From positions 6,138,001 to 6,202,000 of the forward strand of contig OZ316893.1 in assembly GCA_973895155.1 (NCBI GenBank): a stretch of 64,000 nucleotides of DNA. Direction: 5' to 3'. Shown here piece after piece: positions 1-12,794 of the stretch (position 1 is the first letter of the stretch; every line of letters begins with the position of its first letter). This stretch comes from Marsupella aquatica (taxonomy: Eukaryota > Marchantiophyta). The notes under the pieces were generated by a model, which had not been told where the DNA came from, ran no database searches, and saw only the letters and a list, made by a program, of their open reading frames with translations. Position numbers and translations under genes: made by a program.

Positions 1-3000
1 AGTCCATCTCGTGATACGGATGTCAATTGCTTGGTGCGTACGTACGCAAAGCAATGTCGTGCGGCGCAGACGCCGACTCGCAATCTCAGACAATCGCCAG
101 CCCTACCGGGATAGCTCTCATTGCCAGCGAGAACACTGCAGTTTGCACGTGAATAAGATGCATCATTGATTGCAGAACTGCTTGAAGGTGGATTCGAGAG
201 TTCGAGCACTGATGGTGGTCTTTATGGCGTTCACACCCATAATCAGAGCTCACTGATGATTACTTCGGTGTAATTTCTCGATCATCGAACTGGAATGTTG
301 GCTCTACCATTGTTCATTTTTTCAGTCTGACAGAGAACTCGAGGAGTCTTCAGTCCTCATCGGCCCTCGACGCAAATCACGATCAATATAACTCGTAGTC
401 CACCCTGTGACCGTTCTGGTGCTGGCCCGTTATCAATTGCTTGCTTACATAAAGCACTCCGTTTGTTCTTGGAGTTCCGTTCACAAGTACGGATGTAGAT
501 GATAATCCGGAAGACAAATGTGGAAGAGCCTCCATTTCATCCTATGCGCTTCTCTATCTGGCAATGATTTTGAGGAGAACTCTACCACCACGAATGGAGG
601 GCAAGGAGACCCACGCTTTTTGTTACGATGAAGAACTCGACCTGCAGACGGTTCTTGGCGTGCAATGAGTGTGGGCTGCGAATGACCCGAATGGGTTGCG
701 TATGTGCTTTCTTACACTTGCGCGTAGCAGACATGATTTTCGAGGACATTTTACCATGAAATCTTCCGAACTTGTGCGCCTGCCAATTTGCGCCTAGAGC
801 TAGTAGGCTTCACTTGTCGACGAAGGCCCAATCCAGGACTGCAACAGCAGTACAGGTAACAGAAGATTTTCACAGACTCGTGTCTGCACAAGAAGAGTCT
901 CTCCGATGACGCCAAGACTCGTCGAATCGTGGCATTTTTTGACACTTCGTGTGAGTGGTTCTACGACAGTTTCACCAGGTCCCGAGGTCGCGTTGTATCC
1001 AATTATCTAACCCTCAACCATAGTGTTTATTCGGTACTGTAAGGTCTGTTCGAAGGGACGCCTAATGAGATTAGATTTTAACTATGTCATGTCTCATGAT
1101 CTCACAGATATTGACCTTGGACGAGTATTTGATGAATTATTTGATGTTGGGCCCGTTCCGTTCCGTAATTCCTTGCCATTCTGTCATTTGTGCTTAGCCC
1201 ACTATGCCAGCTGTAGTTAATTTATAGTTCACGCCTGTCTAGCACTGCTGTTATATGCTTGGTAGTCTTTGATGCAGATCGCGAAGGTATGGTGTCACTG
1301 ATTGCTACTTCGCTAGATGATTCAGGTCACGATTCAACCGAGGTCAATAGGAGTCTCCGGCAGGTCTTCGAATTTCTGAGAGGCAATCACTGAATCAATG
1401 TTAGGAAGGTGGTACTGCCGCATATGTGAACGCAAGTAGGGCATATTTGGAGCAGGAAGGCCTCTGATGAAAAATCAGATCTCCCTAAGGAAGATTGGAA
1501 AAATATTTTTCTGATTCATTTGACGACCTGCAGCCCCTCCTTGTGTGAACATATGTGGCACTACCATTTCCTTAACTTAAAAACACAGCACGCGTACGGA
1601 CTTTACTAAAAGTGGATCACGACAGCATTCACGCCGATTTGCAGTCGATGCTCGAGCGCTACAGATGGTCTAGTGTTCTCGGTACTCAATCTTAGTTGTT
1701 CTTCTCTACCACTTACAGTTCCTGCAGCTAAGGGGGATTCATTGAGGCTCGAATCTTCCAATCAGTAAGCCTGGCATTGTCTGTGGAAGGCCAGTCAAGA
1801 TGCAGGATCATCAAGGTGAGTCACGAAGTTCAGTTCTAAGGTTGCCTTCCTGATATGCAGAAAATCAATATTTATGCCCAGGTTAGGATGTGCACAAATC
1901 AATATTCACAATATCACAATCAGAAGTAGCACCTACAGTTTCCTTAGTTTGTGCATTGTTTTGATAGATTTCGCTCAGTTTGCTTTCCGTCCTAAGCCTA
2001 GGCAAGTAACTCATTCAAAATTTGATGGTGTGAACCTCTTCGGAGAGGTTTGATCGGAAGTAGGAAAGGCTCGTTCTCGTAGAAATTCCAGAGAACTTGG
2101 GGCTACCCTAGGCCTTAGGAATTTGCGTTTGACACCGTTATGGACTTCGTCTAGTCTAGTACTCAGCTGATTTGGAAGCAATGCGATCTCTGACTGGGAC
2201 TAGAAGTCTTCATCTCGTTTTGACATCTGTTTTTTGAGAGTCGAGCAAGTATGAAATTTCCTAACTTGCTACTAGACTCATCGATGCTCTTTGGTCGATT
2301 AAATTCCCGCGCAAGACATTTGATGATTCCCTAAACATGTGGTGTTGATGTTGGTGGGCAGTGTGAGAGGAATGGTAATATCGATCATCAATCTCGCTGC
2401 TGCAGTTCTGATTAAGGGGAAACGAGCAACCCAACCAATGCAGGTCGTTTGTTTGAGAAACTAACTGAGGGTAACTCAGTTGATTCGTGGTGTTCGGACC
2501 TCAAACAGTCTTGCTACAATCAGAAGTATAAATTGAAAGTAATTGAGTAGGTATCTGGCTTTGAGAAAACTTGAGTCGAATAGATGTAGTCACAGCGACC
2601 ACCACCAGAGAAATTGAGAATCACGCAGCTAGAGGAGCGGAGTGGCTCAATATCTGGCTGCACTAAGAGTCGATTGCAAAAGGAATTTAGTGGAACCACT
2701 GGATGAATCATAGCAACTGAAAACTCTATGAAAACCCTCTTATTAAGCTCGACCAAGAAATGCGTAAGATGCAAGAACAAACAGGTCGAGAAATTGTGCG
2801 CTGAATAGATTCTTCGTTAAGTTTCTATGTTCGGCAGCCTACAACGGCTACTCGCCACGAGATGGCTGATAGTATGTACTCGCTATCAAGATGGTGACTG
2901 CACCAGGCAAGTACTGTCGGCTACGGATTGCAGGATTCATGACACATGACTGCATTTTTAGATACAATGACAGCTAGCAAGCTGCCAGAATTTGGTAATT

Positions 3001-4800
3001 GGTCGGCCATCTCGACGGTGACTGAGCCCTTAGCTTTGAGGAACTCCAGCTCGCTACGGCTTGAAATCGCTGGGAGAGAGCCGGACAAGCCATTGACTTC
3101 TTTCCGCATGTTCCTGTCCTTTTATAATCAAAATCGCTGTGGTATCTCTCAACGAGTAACGTAAATGATGAGGAAAGAAGTTTGAGGTCCCATCCCAGAT
3201 TCAAAATCCGCCCCGGTTTGATTGTCGTAGCAACAATTGTCTCATATCTGCTGTAATGTTGGGTACTTATATTCCAGCATTCCAAGAGAGTAAGGAATAA
3301 ACTACAATATTCAGGACATCGGTATATGCTTAATTTTGTCTCGTAGCCCCTCCAGGTTCGTTCGTAAGACTTGCCCTGTTAGAACACGCTTGTTAGAGCT
3401 TAAGGAGCGCTTGTTTGAGATGATTATGTCTTTTCAAATTAATACTAAATTTGAAAGGGTGTCGCTATACAATCGCTATACAATAATAACATTGTACACT
3501 AACCACCCTCTGAGTCTCGCAAGGCGTTCAGGCACCAGCCGTCAAGAAGAAAATTATCGCATCACTGGGTGTGAGGGGCGAGGGAGATCGACGGTCCCAC
3601 CACAGCCGTTCATCCCAGTTCCAATATTCAATGGGGAGGATAGCATCTCGCAAGTAGTGTTGCTTTGGTTGTAATACGATGGATTTGAATTACAGTCGTA
3701 GATGCGCTGTGGGGCAAGGCAACAGCCGTCTGAAACGGGCGGGCATGGCTACAAAACAAAGATTACTAAGTGTGGGCTAGTACCCTCGGTCGACAGTCCA
3801 AATTGGCAGAAAGCTGTAGACGAGAGTGATGTTCAATACTGTAAATATGTGGATCGGTTTGATATAGAAATCTTACCTGTTAGCTCTGATGGATATAGGA
3901 CCTTGACTCCTGGTTGACGTCCTTTGAACTCTTGCAATGAAATGTATAGTTTTCTGTCACATGATTCTAAATTGCATTCATAATTTTTTGTGGAAGTTAA
4001 GTGGATCGATCGACTGTAGCTGACCGTAGCAATGGCGGCCTTAGGTCTAGGAGAAGGCAGAGGAGCAATTGCTGGGAAGTTTGATAACACACGGAGTTTT
4101 ACGAACAAAGTTCAAAGTCTAGCAGACCACACGTGACATTGCCGGAGGGATCTGTATTTGCTCATGAGATTGTCAACGGCAAGTTCATAAGCGACAAACA
4201 AGGAGTTCGACTCAGATAGCTACAAGAGCTGGTCAGCTGGTGACATACAGTACAACAACTTTAATCTAGTAACAGGAATTAATTCGATTGTGGATGGGCA
4301 GGACCAACTCACCAACTTGCCAAACTGTTCACATTTTGATCCAAGGAAGGATCCTCGAATAGTCGAATGTGAAGCTGCCAGGTACAGTGCGGGATTAACG
4401 CAGGATTTGACAGCAGACAGCAGTTTACCAACTGACATGAACGACAAAGACATGAACGACAAACTGCGCTTACGACAGCGTCGGGATCGATCGAGGCACG
4501 GCGTTCTAACAAGAACCAGAAAGGATGAATCGTTTCTGGATCACAGCCTAGAATCACGGCACTGAAATCGTGTCATCATTCTGCAGCCCACAAAGTCTAC
4601 AGCAAAGTTGTTTGAAAGCTGAGCATCTCTGGAACTTTTTGGAGGCAAATTAATCAGTCACTTCTGAAACAATATTCTGCACGATACCATTGATCGTACA
4701 GCCCCTGTACAGTGTACATTTCACGATGTTGTCACCCAAACTTGTTTGGCTGTGCGGCACGATTGCGAAGGCCTGGCAATTAACAATTCTGAAAGGAACT
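1..4800. other. Region without recognisable genes
   Basis: Only short open frames are present, and none shows a motif I recognise or looks like a spliced gene. Base composition is mixed, without the AT-rich or homopolymer-rich texture of the repeats further right. It could be intergenic DNA or very old degraded transposon sequence. I cannot exclude short exons. Confidence 0.5.
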
Positions 4801-7800
4801 ATCAAATTTATTTATTCATTATGGGTCTTAAAGCTTAAAAGTTGCACATGATGACTTTTTTTTAAACTCGAAAAAACTAATTGAAATCATAGAAAAAGCC
4901 AATATACAACATGGGTGGCCCAGAAAAGGGGGGAGGCAGGGGGGGACCAAAGGTAGTGGAACCCAAGCAACCTGAGAGGCCGACACCAGGGGAGAAGCGG
5001 GCCCAACCAGAAAGGTGCCAAACAAGATATTTAACTAATGCAGAAGGAGGAGCAAAACTCCAAAGACGGGGCCAGTGGAGAGGTACCGGCAGGCCACCTA
5101 ACTTACAGTGGGTCCATGATAAAGCAAAACAATATCAGTCTAGCTCCGAGTGCAATTTCTACCCCTGAAAAGAACTCTAAATCATGGGGGATGGGGAGGC
5201 ACCTGTGGGACTTGCAGGATATCCTCATGAATTTCCCAGAGTCCATCCCAAGATCCATAGTTGGTAGCCATGTTATTGACTACATTGCTGAAATAGGATT
5301 TCACAGCCCAAATTTGAAATGTTGTTTGGCCCAGTCCTTTTGGGCTCATGAGACTTTTGGCTAAAAACAAATATGATTTTTGGCCATAAATTAAACAAAT
5401 GGTGCTAACTTTCTTACAAGGTTTTGAAAGTTTTCTCGTTTTTTACTAGCCTCTACATTGACTTAGGTCATATGCAATCTTTATGACAAACAGAACTTAT
5501 GGATTATCAATTTGGTTGTCAATATTTTTTTTGGTCTGGAATCTCAACTACTAACTGAAGGTCCATCAAATTTGAAGTTCTGAGACCCCCCATGAGAGAC
5601 CCATGAGTGGAGAGAGGGAAATAAAAGACCATCACCAGGATTTTGTTTTTGGATAGCAACGTCTGTAATCATGACAGTCATCGTTAGGGTCCCAAGCTCA
5701 TGGCGATGTTCTCAAACCAGCAACCTTTGGGCTCCAACTGTTTGCCTTGTCTTTGTGAAAAGCTTTACACTTTAAAAATACATTATTGTCTCATAGTTTT
5801 CCACCACATTTTCATTGATCGATCTATGAATGACACAGAGAGTAAACTGACAGTGTTAGCAGAGAAAGGGAAAGGAAAGCAGAGAGCAAGGAAACCGGGT
5901 GGGGAGAGGAGACCAGGTCCCAAGCCAGAAACATACAGGAGTATAAGCTGGCCAATGGGGAATATTAATAACTAAAAATCAGCATCCAAGAAAGGAGACC
6001 ATCAGCCTGAATTGTCCACAATAGCAGAGTACCTGCCACCACGGGAAATGACAGCCCAAGAACTCCACTAACTGTTAAATTAAGCCATGTACATCATAGG
6101 TAACCAGCGAGCAATGGCACCATAGTAGAAAGATGCCTCAACACAAGAACTAATGTGTGTCTTGCTATTATTAATTACTAGCCTGATGCCAGCGTGTTGT
6201 ACAGAAAATGTTAAGGTGAGGAAAAGATGGTGAGGAGAGAAACATGTGTCAATGTGAGATGAAAATGTCAAATTAAGTGAGAAAAAGAATGATATCAAGA
6301 TATTAAGAAAGAAAAATGTCAAAGGGAAGAAAAGATGTTGAAGAGAGAAAAAATATGTTGAGGTGAGAGAAACATGTCAAGGCTGAGCAAAGACTGATGT
6401 CAAGACAAGACAATTAAATATAAACATTAATTGCAAGGTAGTTCTTCAAACTGTGTGTTAAATCTAAGTCAAATTAATGTACATGAAATTTAAGATGCCA
6501 TTGAGTACGAGATGTCCATCTCAACAAAATGTCATTGTGCGTATGATATCAAGTGGAAAAGATCTTGCAAAATATGTATTTGCATAGAAGATTTTGTCAT
6601 ACAAAAGATGTCATGGAGGAAGTCATTGAGAAAAAAACTGTCATCAAGGAAAAGAAGTGTCGCCTGTCACTCAAGGAAACCATGACACAAAGAGAGAAGC
6701 TTTTTTTCTCTGTTCTTTGTTCCATAACCATCTTTTTTCCTTCTGGTCTCCTCTTTTCCCCATTCACCTTACCTCCACTCACTCATGCCCCCCCCCCCCC
6801 CACCCCACCCATTCAAGGCTGGAGCCCTTTAAGGAGCTGCCCTGCATAGAGAGTGTGCCCCTCGCCCTCACCGTACACCTTGTCATCAACTTCCATGCCC
6901 TGCTCTTTACATTGTCTTTGGGCCTTCTTGCATTTGTTCTTTTGGGACTGAAAAAGACAGGGATAATGAAATCGGGTGAGTAGTTTTGATTTGATTAGTC
7001 TTGTAGTACCCTATTGAATAAATAATATATGCATTTACCAATACTACATGAATTAATATAATATCACCTTATTGAGTATGTATAAATATTTATTTGTTTG
7101 TATCATGGAGAGAGGATACTCCTTGGTCCTCGTGCATTGTGTTAGGGTGGTTACTTTTTTTGTTTGTTTGCTTTTTCTTTCCTGCTTGGACAATCGTGCC
7201 ATTCTCTTTCATTCACATTACAAAAACTACAGACTTTGTCTTCATTCCTTCTCTTTGACCTGATTTTTTAATTTTTTGGACACTGTAAACTTTAAAATTT
7301 GAATGACGACCACCACAATTTTTGGCCCAACATGTTATTCAAGTCTTTGATGGTGTATCATAGCTCCTTATTGTCGCCCTTTCCATATTTTGTGTTATTT
7401 ATTTTATTTTCTGAAAGCAAATATCCCAACCTCTTATCCTCAAAGTTGAAACCCCCATAGATCGCAAAAGATCCGGAAAGGTGCCCCAAGCTTCCCCTTA
7501 TCCACATGAACTACCCAATAAATGAATGGGGTACGTATAAGTGCATGATTACATAAACTTACACATTCGATTGGAGCACTTAGAAAAAGAAATTAGGGCT
7601 TGATCACCTATACCCTAAGTCCAACCTTTATGCCCAGTGTCTTGCCTTCTCAATTCCTCAGAGTTTGAGGTAGGTATCTCAATCCCAATGTTAATATGGT
7701 GAAGTTGCTATCAAATCACACACCTTAAGTCCTGGTACCCTAAACCCCAATACAATCCCTTACGAACGAAATAAGTAAATGTAAATACTCTATACTCAGA

Positions 7801-8127
7801 TATGTAGATATTGCAATATCTACATTTATAATATAGAATCTTGCCAAAAGAAGTTACAAACTAGCTTTTGGTGTGAACTGTGTCCACCGTTAGATTTATT
7901 CTGTCACTTTTGGAAACTGTGACATTATCTACAGTTGAGGCAACCTATAAATTGTGGATAAATACATGAATAAATAATTTATGATATTTACATACAATTT
8001 AATATACATAAGTACATGTATAAAGAGGTACAAGGTACAAGCTCCACTCAAGCATTATTAGGAGAACGATAAATAAGGAGAGGGAACGAAGACCACAAAA
8101 TAATTTTCATTCATTGATAATTTCCTC
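4801..8127. other. Repeat-derived, AT-rich region, no supported gene
   Basis: Homopolymer-rich, AT-rich sequence with short open frames of low-complexity composition (for example purine-rich stretches at about 4911-5010 and 5860-5930). It holds a 14-base C run at 6788-6801 and the minisatellite described separately. No transposase, reverse transcriptase or host protein motif was seen. Confidence 0.45.
6190..6420 (+). repeat. Degenerate ~21-bp purine-rich minisatellite
   Basis: Degenerate tandem copies of a motif close to ATGTCAAGGTGAGGAAAA can be read here. The same motif appears on the opposite strand at 11030-11262. The two arrays are thus in inverted orientation about 4.6 kb apart, as would be expected of the arms of a larger foldback-type element. 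The copies are too diverged to count exactly by eye. Confidence 0.5.
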
Positions 8128-8943
8128 TTTTTTTAGACCGTGCGTTAAATCTGCATTGCGTTAATGCTCCCGGATCTTCTTGGGACCCCCCATACACTGC
8201 CCGTACTAGTCCCCGATGTTGCTGCTCGCTACGGCCCGAGTTTGCCAGAACATAAACCACAACTCTACCATATTGTCACATGCCCTGGCTTGATCAACTT
8301 TGTGCTGTCGACTTTGAGTTTATGTTCTGGCACCCTTCACTTGCTTTCGCCCGCTCCGGCCCAAGTTTGCCACAACATAAACCAATACTCTATCATTTAT
8401 CATGACTCTCATCCAAAGTACCAGGCTTTGCCTGAACACTTACTTAGACTCTATTTTGAAACAAAGATGACTCCATTGGAAAGAACTGTTGTCAGAACAT
8501 GAACCACAACTCCATAGAAAAGAAGCATTTGGCAGAACAACAACCAAAACTCTATCAATCATGATTTCTAACCAAAGTACTAGGCTGTACTTGAACACTT
8601 AGACTCTCTTACGAAGCAAGCATGACTCCCTAGCCGGGCATGACTTTGTTGGACAAAAATGTTGCCAAAACATAAACCACAACTCCACAAGGAAGAAGTT
8701 GATGGCACAAAGTTGATCGGGCCGAGCGAAAAAGTGAAGGGTGCCAAAACATAAACCTAAAGTCAATGGCACAATGTTAATCGGGCTGGAGTGGGTGAAA
8801 AAATGATAGAGTCTTAGTTTATGTTCTGGCAAACTCGGACCGGAGCGGGCAACAACATTGGGTATTGGGACGGGCAGTGTATGCGCCCCAAGACAATTGG
8901 GGAGCATTACCGCGATGTAGATTTAATGTGCAGTTTTTTTTAG
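8128..8943. repeat. Foldback (inverted-repeat) element
   Basis: The left arm begins near 8131 (GTGCGTTAAATCTGCATTGCG) and is mirrored by the right arm ending near 8936. Both arms share the blocks TTAAATCTRCATYGCG, ACACTGCCCGT and GAGTTTGCCAGAACATAAAC, in opposite orientation. Similarity is roughly three quarters over at least 150 bp per arm. The centre holds a diverged direct duplication (8380-8480 against 8545-8640). No coding capacity is seen, so it is probably a non-autonomous DNA element. I could not fix a target-site duplication. Confidence 0.6.
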
Positions 8944-11029
8944 AAGGGTTTTATTTCTTTCCATTTTAATTTTTTGGGAGAGATTGGGAGATACCTTTTG
9001 GGAGTTTGTTATTATATGTAATTTTCTTTGGTTGTTGTGTGGTGCGGTTTCTTTCCTTTGGGGGAAGGGAGGGGCAACATTTTTTATAATAGGAAAGTCA
9101 ATTAACATGTGTGAGAAGGTGTGGGTATTGTTGGGTTGGGAGTGGCATGTATGGGGGTGCAAGGTGATTAATTAAGTGGCCTCCCTTGAGACTTGCCGAT
9201 CTCTCATCATGATTGGATCCACCTCTCAATTTATTGATTGTCCTGTTAAATTTTTCTTTTGAATTCATTTCATGTCGTTCCCCCCCCCCCCCCCTCTTGC
9301 CTTCCTTTTGCCACATGCCAGATGTAAGGCAAAACCCAACTGCCCATGCCTCCATCCACAACTCACTCCCTGCCCACCTGACTGCACCCTACATATGTTC
9401 CATCTTTCTTCGGGTCTTTCTTCCACCCTTCCACTCTCCTTATGCCCACCCTCACTCCTCACCTCTTGGCACCCAACTACTCCACGGGCCTGTCCAGCAC
9501 CACAAGCCCTCTCCAAGTCATGCGGGGGTGGGGAAGGAAAAGGAAAAAGCAAGGAGGAAGGAAAAAGATAAAGAAAAAAGGGTAAGGGAGAAAATTAAGG
9601 ATGTGATAAAATAAAGGTCATCTAAATTATGCAACATTTTTGGTGACCTTTGGACTCCCGACTAGGGGGAGAAGATTATCGGACCAATTGGAGAGAGAAG
9701 CCATTAGGGAGACACCCATTGCTCATCTAGAACAACTCCTTCCTTGGGTGCAGCCGGGTTCCCCCTCGTACCTATCCATCACCAACTGATCGCCCTGCCC
9801 CCAAGACATGCTCATGGCCCAAATTATAATAGCATAGCTTGTTCTAAAGCTTGTCCCAACACGTCGGGACCAAAATGGCCCTGACTCTTGCATCCAACTC
9901 CAGATTCTTGCTTGACGTATGGTTTAGGGGCCAAGTGCATTGGAACTCATCCTCCATGCCTACTTGGCCTAGCCTCCCCAACGCAAGCTCCCTTGAGAGA
10001 CTGAACGTGGCTTGACTACTGTTTTGATAGGATTTGGCAAGCGGGCGAGATAGCCCCCGCAAACCCCAAGAACCTATGGTTCCCCCAGACCCATATGAGC
10101 TCAAGAGGGCATAGCCTTCCTCAAGAGCTTTCCAACACACCCAAGAAGTCCTCCAACGGATTTCCCTTTGGGAAGTTATCACCGTTTCTGTTTGACATTT
10201 TTCCTTAGTGTCGCGACTGCCGCGGCTCACGACTTCGGTTCTCCCTTAGCCCCCAAGGAGACACCACTCCCCTCATATATACTTCTGGAGACTTGTCACC
10301 CCCGGACCAACTTTGGTCCCCAACCCACATGTCTGGGCGCGCCACCAACTGGCAATGCCCATAACTTTCTAGTTAGGCGTCCCCAAGCGGTGTGCCTTAG
10401 CCCGTTGTGATTGGACTGACCCAATGCTCATGTCTAGGCCCTCAGACATCATCGTCGCCGGGGACCCTCGATCGGCCAAAGTTGGATTGAGCCATAACTC
10501 GTGCCCCAAGCGTCCATTGCCCTTGGAGTAAACTCCATTGGCCTTGGGCCCAAGAGGAGCTCTCACTCAAGCCCTCAGAACTCAAATTCCGGACGGTCGA
10601 CCTTGAACCCAGCCCTTGGCTAGTCTAATTCCTTAGTGTGTGCCACCAGTTTAGCGCCTTGACTTTGCCAGTGCCACCCCCCATTGCCCACAAGTCTCCC
10701 CATGCTAAGTCCTCCACGGATGGCCTTTCCGGGCCTGGACCATAGGGGAGCTTGGTGTCGGAGTCAGCAACGCCGGAGCTAAGTGTTAAGGTAGTCGAGT
10801 TCCATGACTCATTCTCAAGAGCAGCATCTCCTACAAGTATATAATTATTAAAATTTTACTTCCATATTCCAAGGCGGGTCATGCAAGGTTGACCAAAAAT
10901 GTTGTTTATGTCTAAGGAGGTTCTTTATTGAGTGTGAATAAAGTTTGCATGAGTGTGGTATCAATCTCTTCAACATGTATTCATGTTTATATTTACGCAT
11001 CTTACATAGTTACTTTATCTTTATCATCT
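8944..11029. other. Region without supported gene; 15-base poly-C tract
   Basis: The segment contains a 15-base C run at 9280-9294 and C-rich low-complexity sequence around 9300-9500. The longest open frames (about 100-130 codons) are compositionally biased and match nothing I recognise. From 9600 to 10800 the sequence is less repetitive, but still without a recognisable protein. Confidence 0.4.
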
Positions 11030-11262
11030 TTGCCTCCCATGACATCTTCTTTCACCTTGACGTCTTTGTCTCATCTTGACATATTTTTCTCATCTCGGCG
11101 GCTTTTCTCTCCTTGACATGTTTTGTCCTCACCTTGACATGTTTTTTCCTCACTTTGACATCTATTTCTCACTTGCACATTGTTTTCTCTCCTCGCCATG
11201 TTTTCCTTTCCTTGACATCTTTTCCTCTTCTCAACATCTCTTACTCACCTTCACATCTTGTG
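11030..11262 (-). repeat. Degenerate ~21-bp minisatellite, inverted relative to 6190-6420
   Basis: At least eight degenerate copies of a pyrimidine-rich motif (close to TCACCTTGACATGTTTTTTCC) can be read on the plus strand. This is the reverse complement of the array at 6190-6420. Open frames across this stretch only reflect the repeat. Confidence 0.55.
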
Positions 11263-12714
11263 TACTCAAGCATGCTCCTGTAAACTTACAAATGAAACTA
11301 CATGTATATATTTGTCTTTTACTGAAAGACTCACTTATGAAAACTATGCATTTTTTACATTTGTAATATTAAAGGACCACGTGACCATTCTGCACTTATC
11401 TGCCACTTATCCATGGAATGGAGTAATCCGCACTGCACTTAGATAAGGTGACACTGCACTTATATAAGCTGGACTCCTGTATTGGCTAAGATCTCCATCT
11501 CTCCTTTGCTAGGATCACTCAAAGGCTAGGATCACTCAAAGGATATACCAAAGTAAATACCATATCCACTGCAGGAGATATGAGTGGCCTAGATAGTGTA
11601 CACAAAGGTTTGTATGATGTGCTACCTAGCAAATTGTTTTGTTTTGGGGACCCAGTGTTGGACCTTTGGTGACAACTGTTTTGGAACAATGAACATTATA
11701 TACAGAAATTACTCAACTGCTAATACTGGTTGTTGCAAAGGTTTGCCCTAACACCTATACATTGGAAAAGTTGGTCATAACACTTACATAGAGTCATTAT
11801 TTTCTCATGATCCTTTAGAGGATGTAATGAGATTTATTTTGGCACTGACTCATAGCTGAGTATATCGCACAAGAAAATTGTTTGTGATTGTTTGGCACTT
11901 ACATAGCCTTTCACTTGTGAACCATTCAAGGAGTCCTCAATTCATTTTTAGTGGATACAAATGAATCTGCCAAATAGTTTCTATCGAACAGTAGGGTTTT
12001 CTTTCTTTACTCTCACCCCAGTTTTGTGTTCTTTAATTTTGAGCCAAACAACAAGGGTGATGGTTTTGTTGAGTCGTTTCTAAATATTAAAAAAAATTGG
12101 TCTCAGGTACTCTTCTAGGTAAACAGTAACCGGGTCAACCAGATTGCAAGATTCATGGGAGTGGTCCATCCTAGCATTACTTTCTGGAAATGAGGGTCAA
12201 GAAGTGGTATGTGGCTTTTTGAGGAGCACCTTTGTAAAAGCCTGAACTAAACACCTATAAAGAGCTACAGGTAACCAGTAACCCAGTAGTAATTACTGGT
12301 AGCTCTCATCATAAAGTTTGAGGTTCAGTCGCTCTCATCATAAAGTTATAGGTTCAGTCCCCGGTTTAGGGTTTAGGGTTTATAGCACGTCGACCATTTG
12401 GTCCTGTGGGTTGGTGTCCCTTTTTGGGTCCCCAGTTTTGTATATTGCTATTTGAATGGAATTCATTTGGTTCTTTCGAGGCAAAAAAATAACGTTCGAA
12501 GGTCAGGAATGTGCTTCATCTCCACAAAAGATGGTGAGTGCATAACCTGTTATTGACAAGTGCTCCATTTTTAATGGTGAGACACTCTTCACCACAGGAC
12601 GACAGGAATGAAGCGTAGTGAGGGAGGGAATGAGCTTTTTACAAGGGGCTAAGGTGATCTGAAGTGAGGAGCAAGATTGACATGAAGCTAGCACATAAAA
12701 GTAATTTCAAACTG
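11263..12714. other. Region without supported gene; short direct repeats
   Basis: CTAGGATCACTCAAAGG occurs twice in tandem near 11508-11541. A ~30-bp segment with core CTCTCATCATAAAGTT is repeated at about 12301-12360, followed by a short telomere-like stretch (two to three TTTAGGG units at 12364-12385). No recognisable protein is encoded. Confidence 0.4.
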
Positions 12715-12794
12715 TCACAAAAAACAAAAGGCGCCCACCAGTATACATGATCCCTCACAAAAAACAAAAGGCGCCCACCAGTATACATGATCCC
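12715..12794. repeat. Two perfect tandem copies of a 40-bp unit
   Basis: The unit starting TCACAAAAAACAAAAGG at 12715 is repeated without visible change at 12755. The identity suggests a recent duplication or replication slippage. No gene covers it convincingly. Confidence 0.85.
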
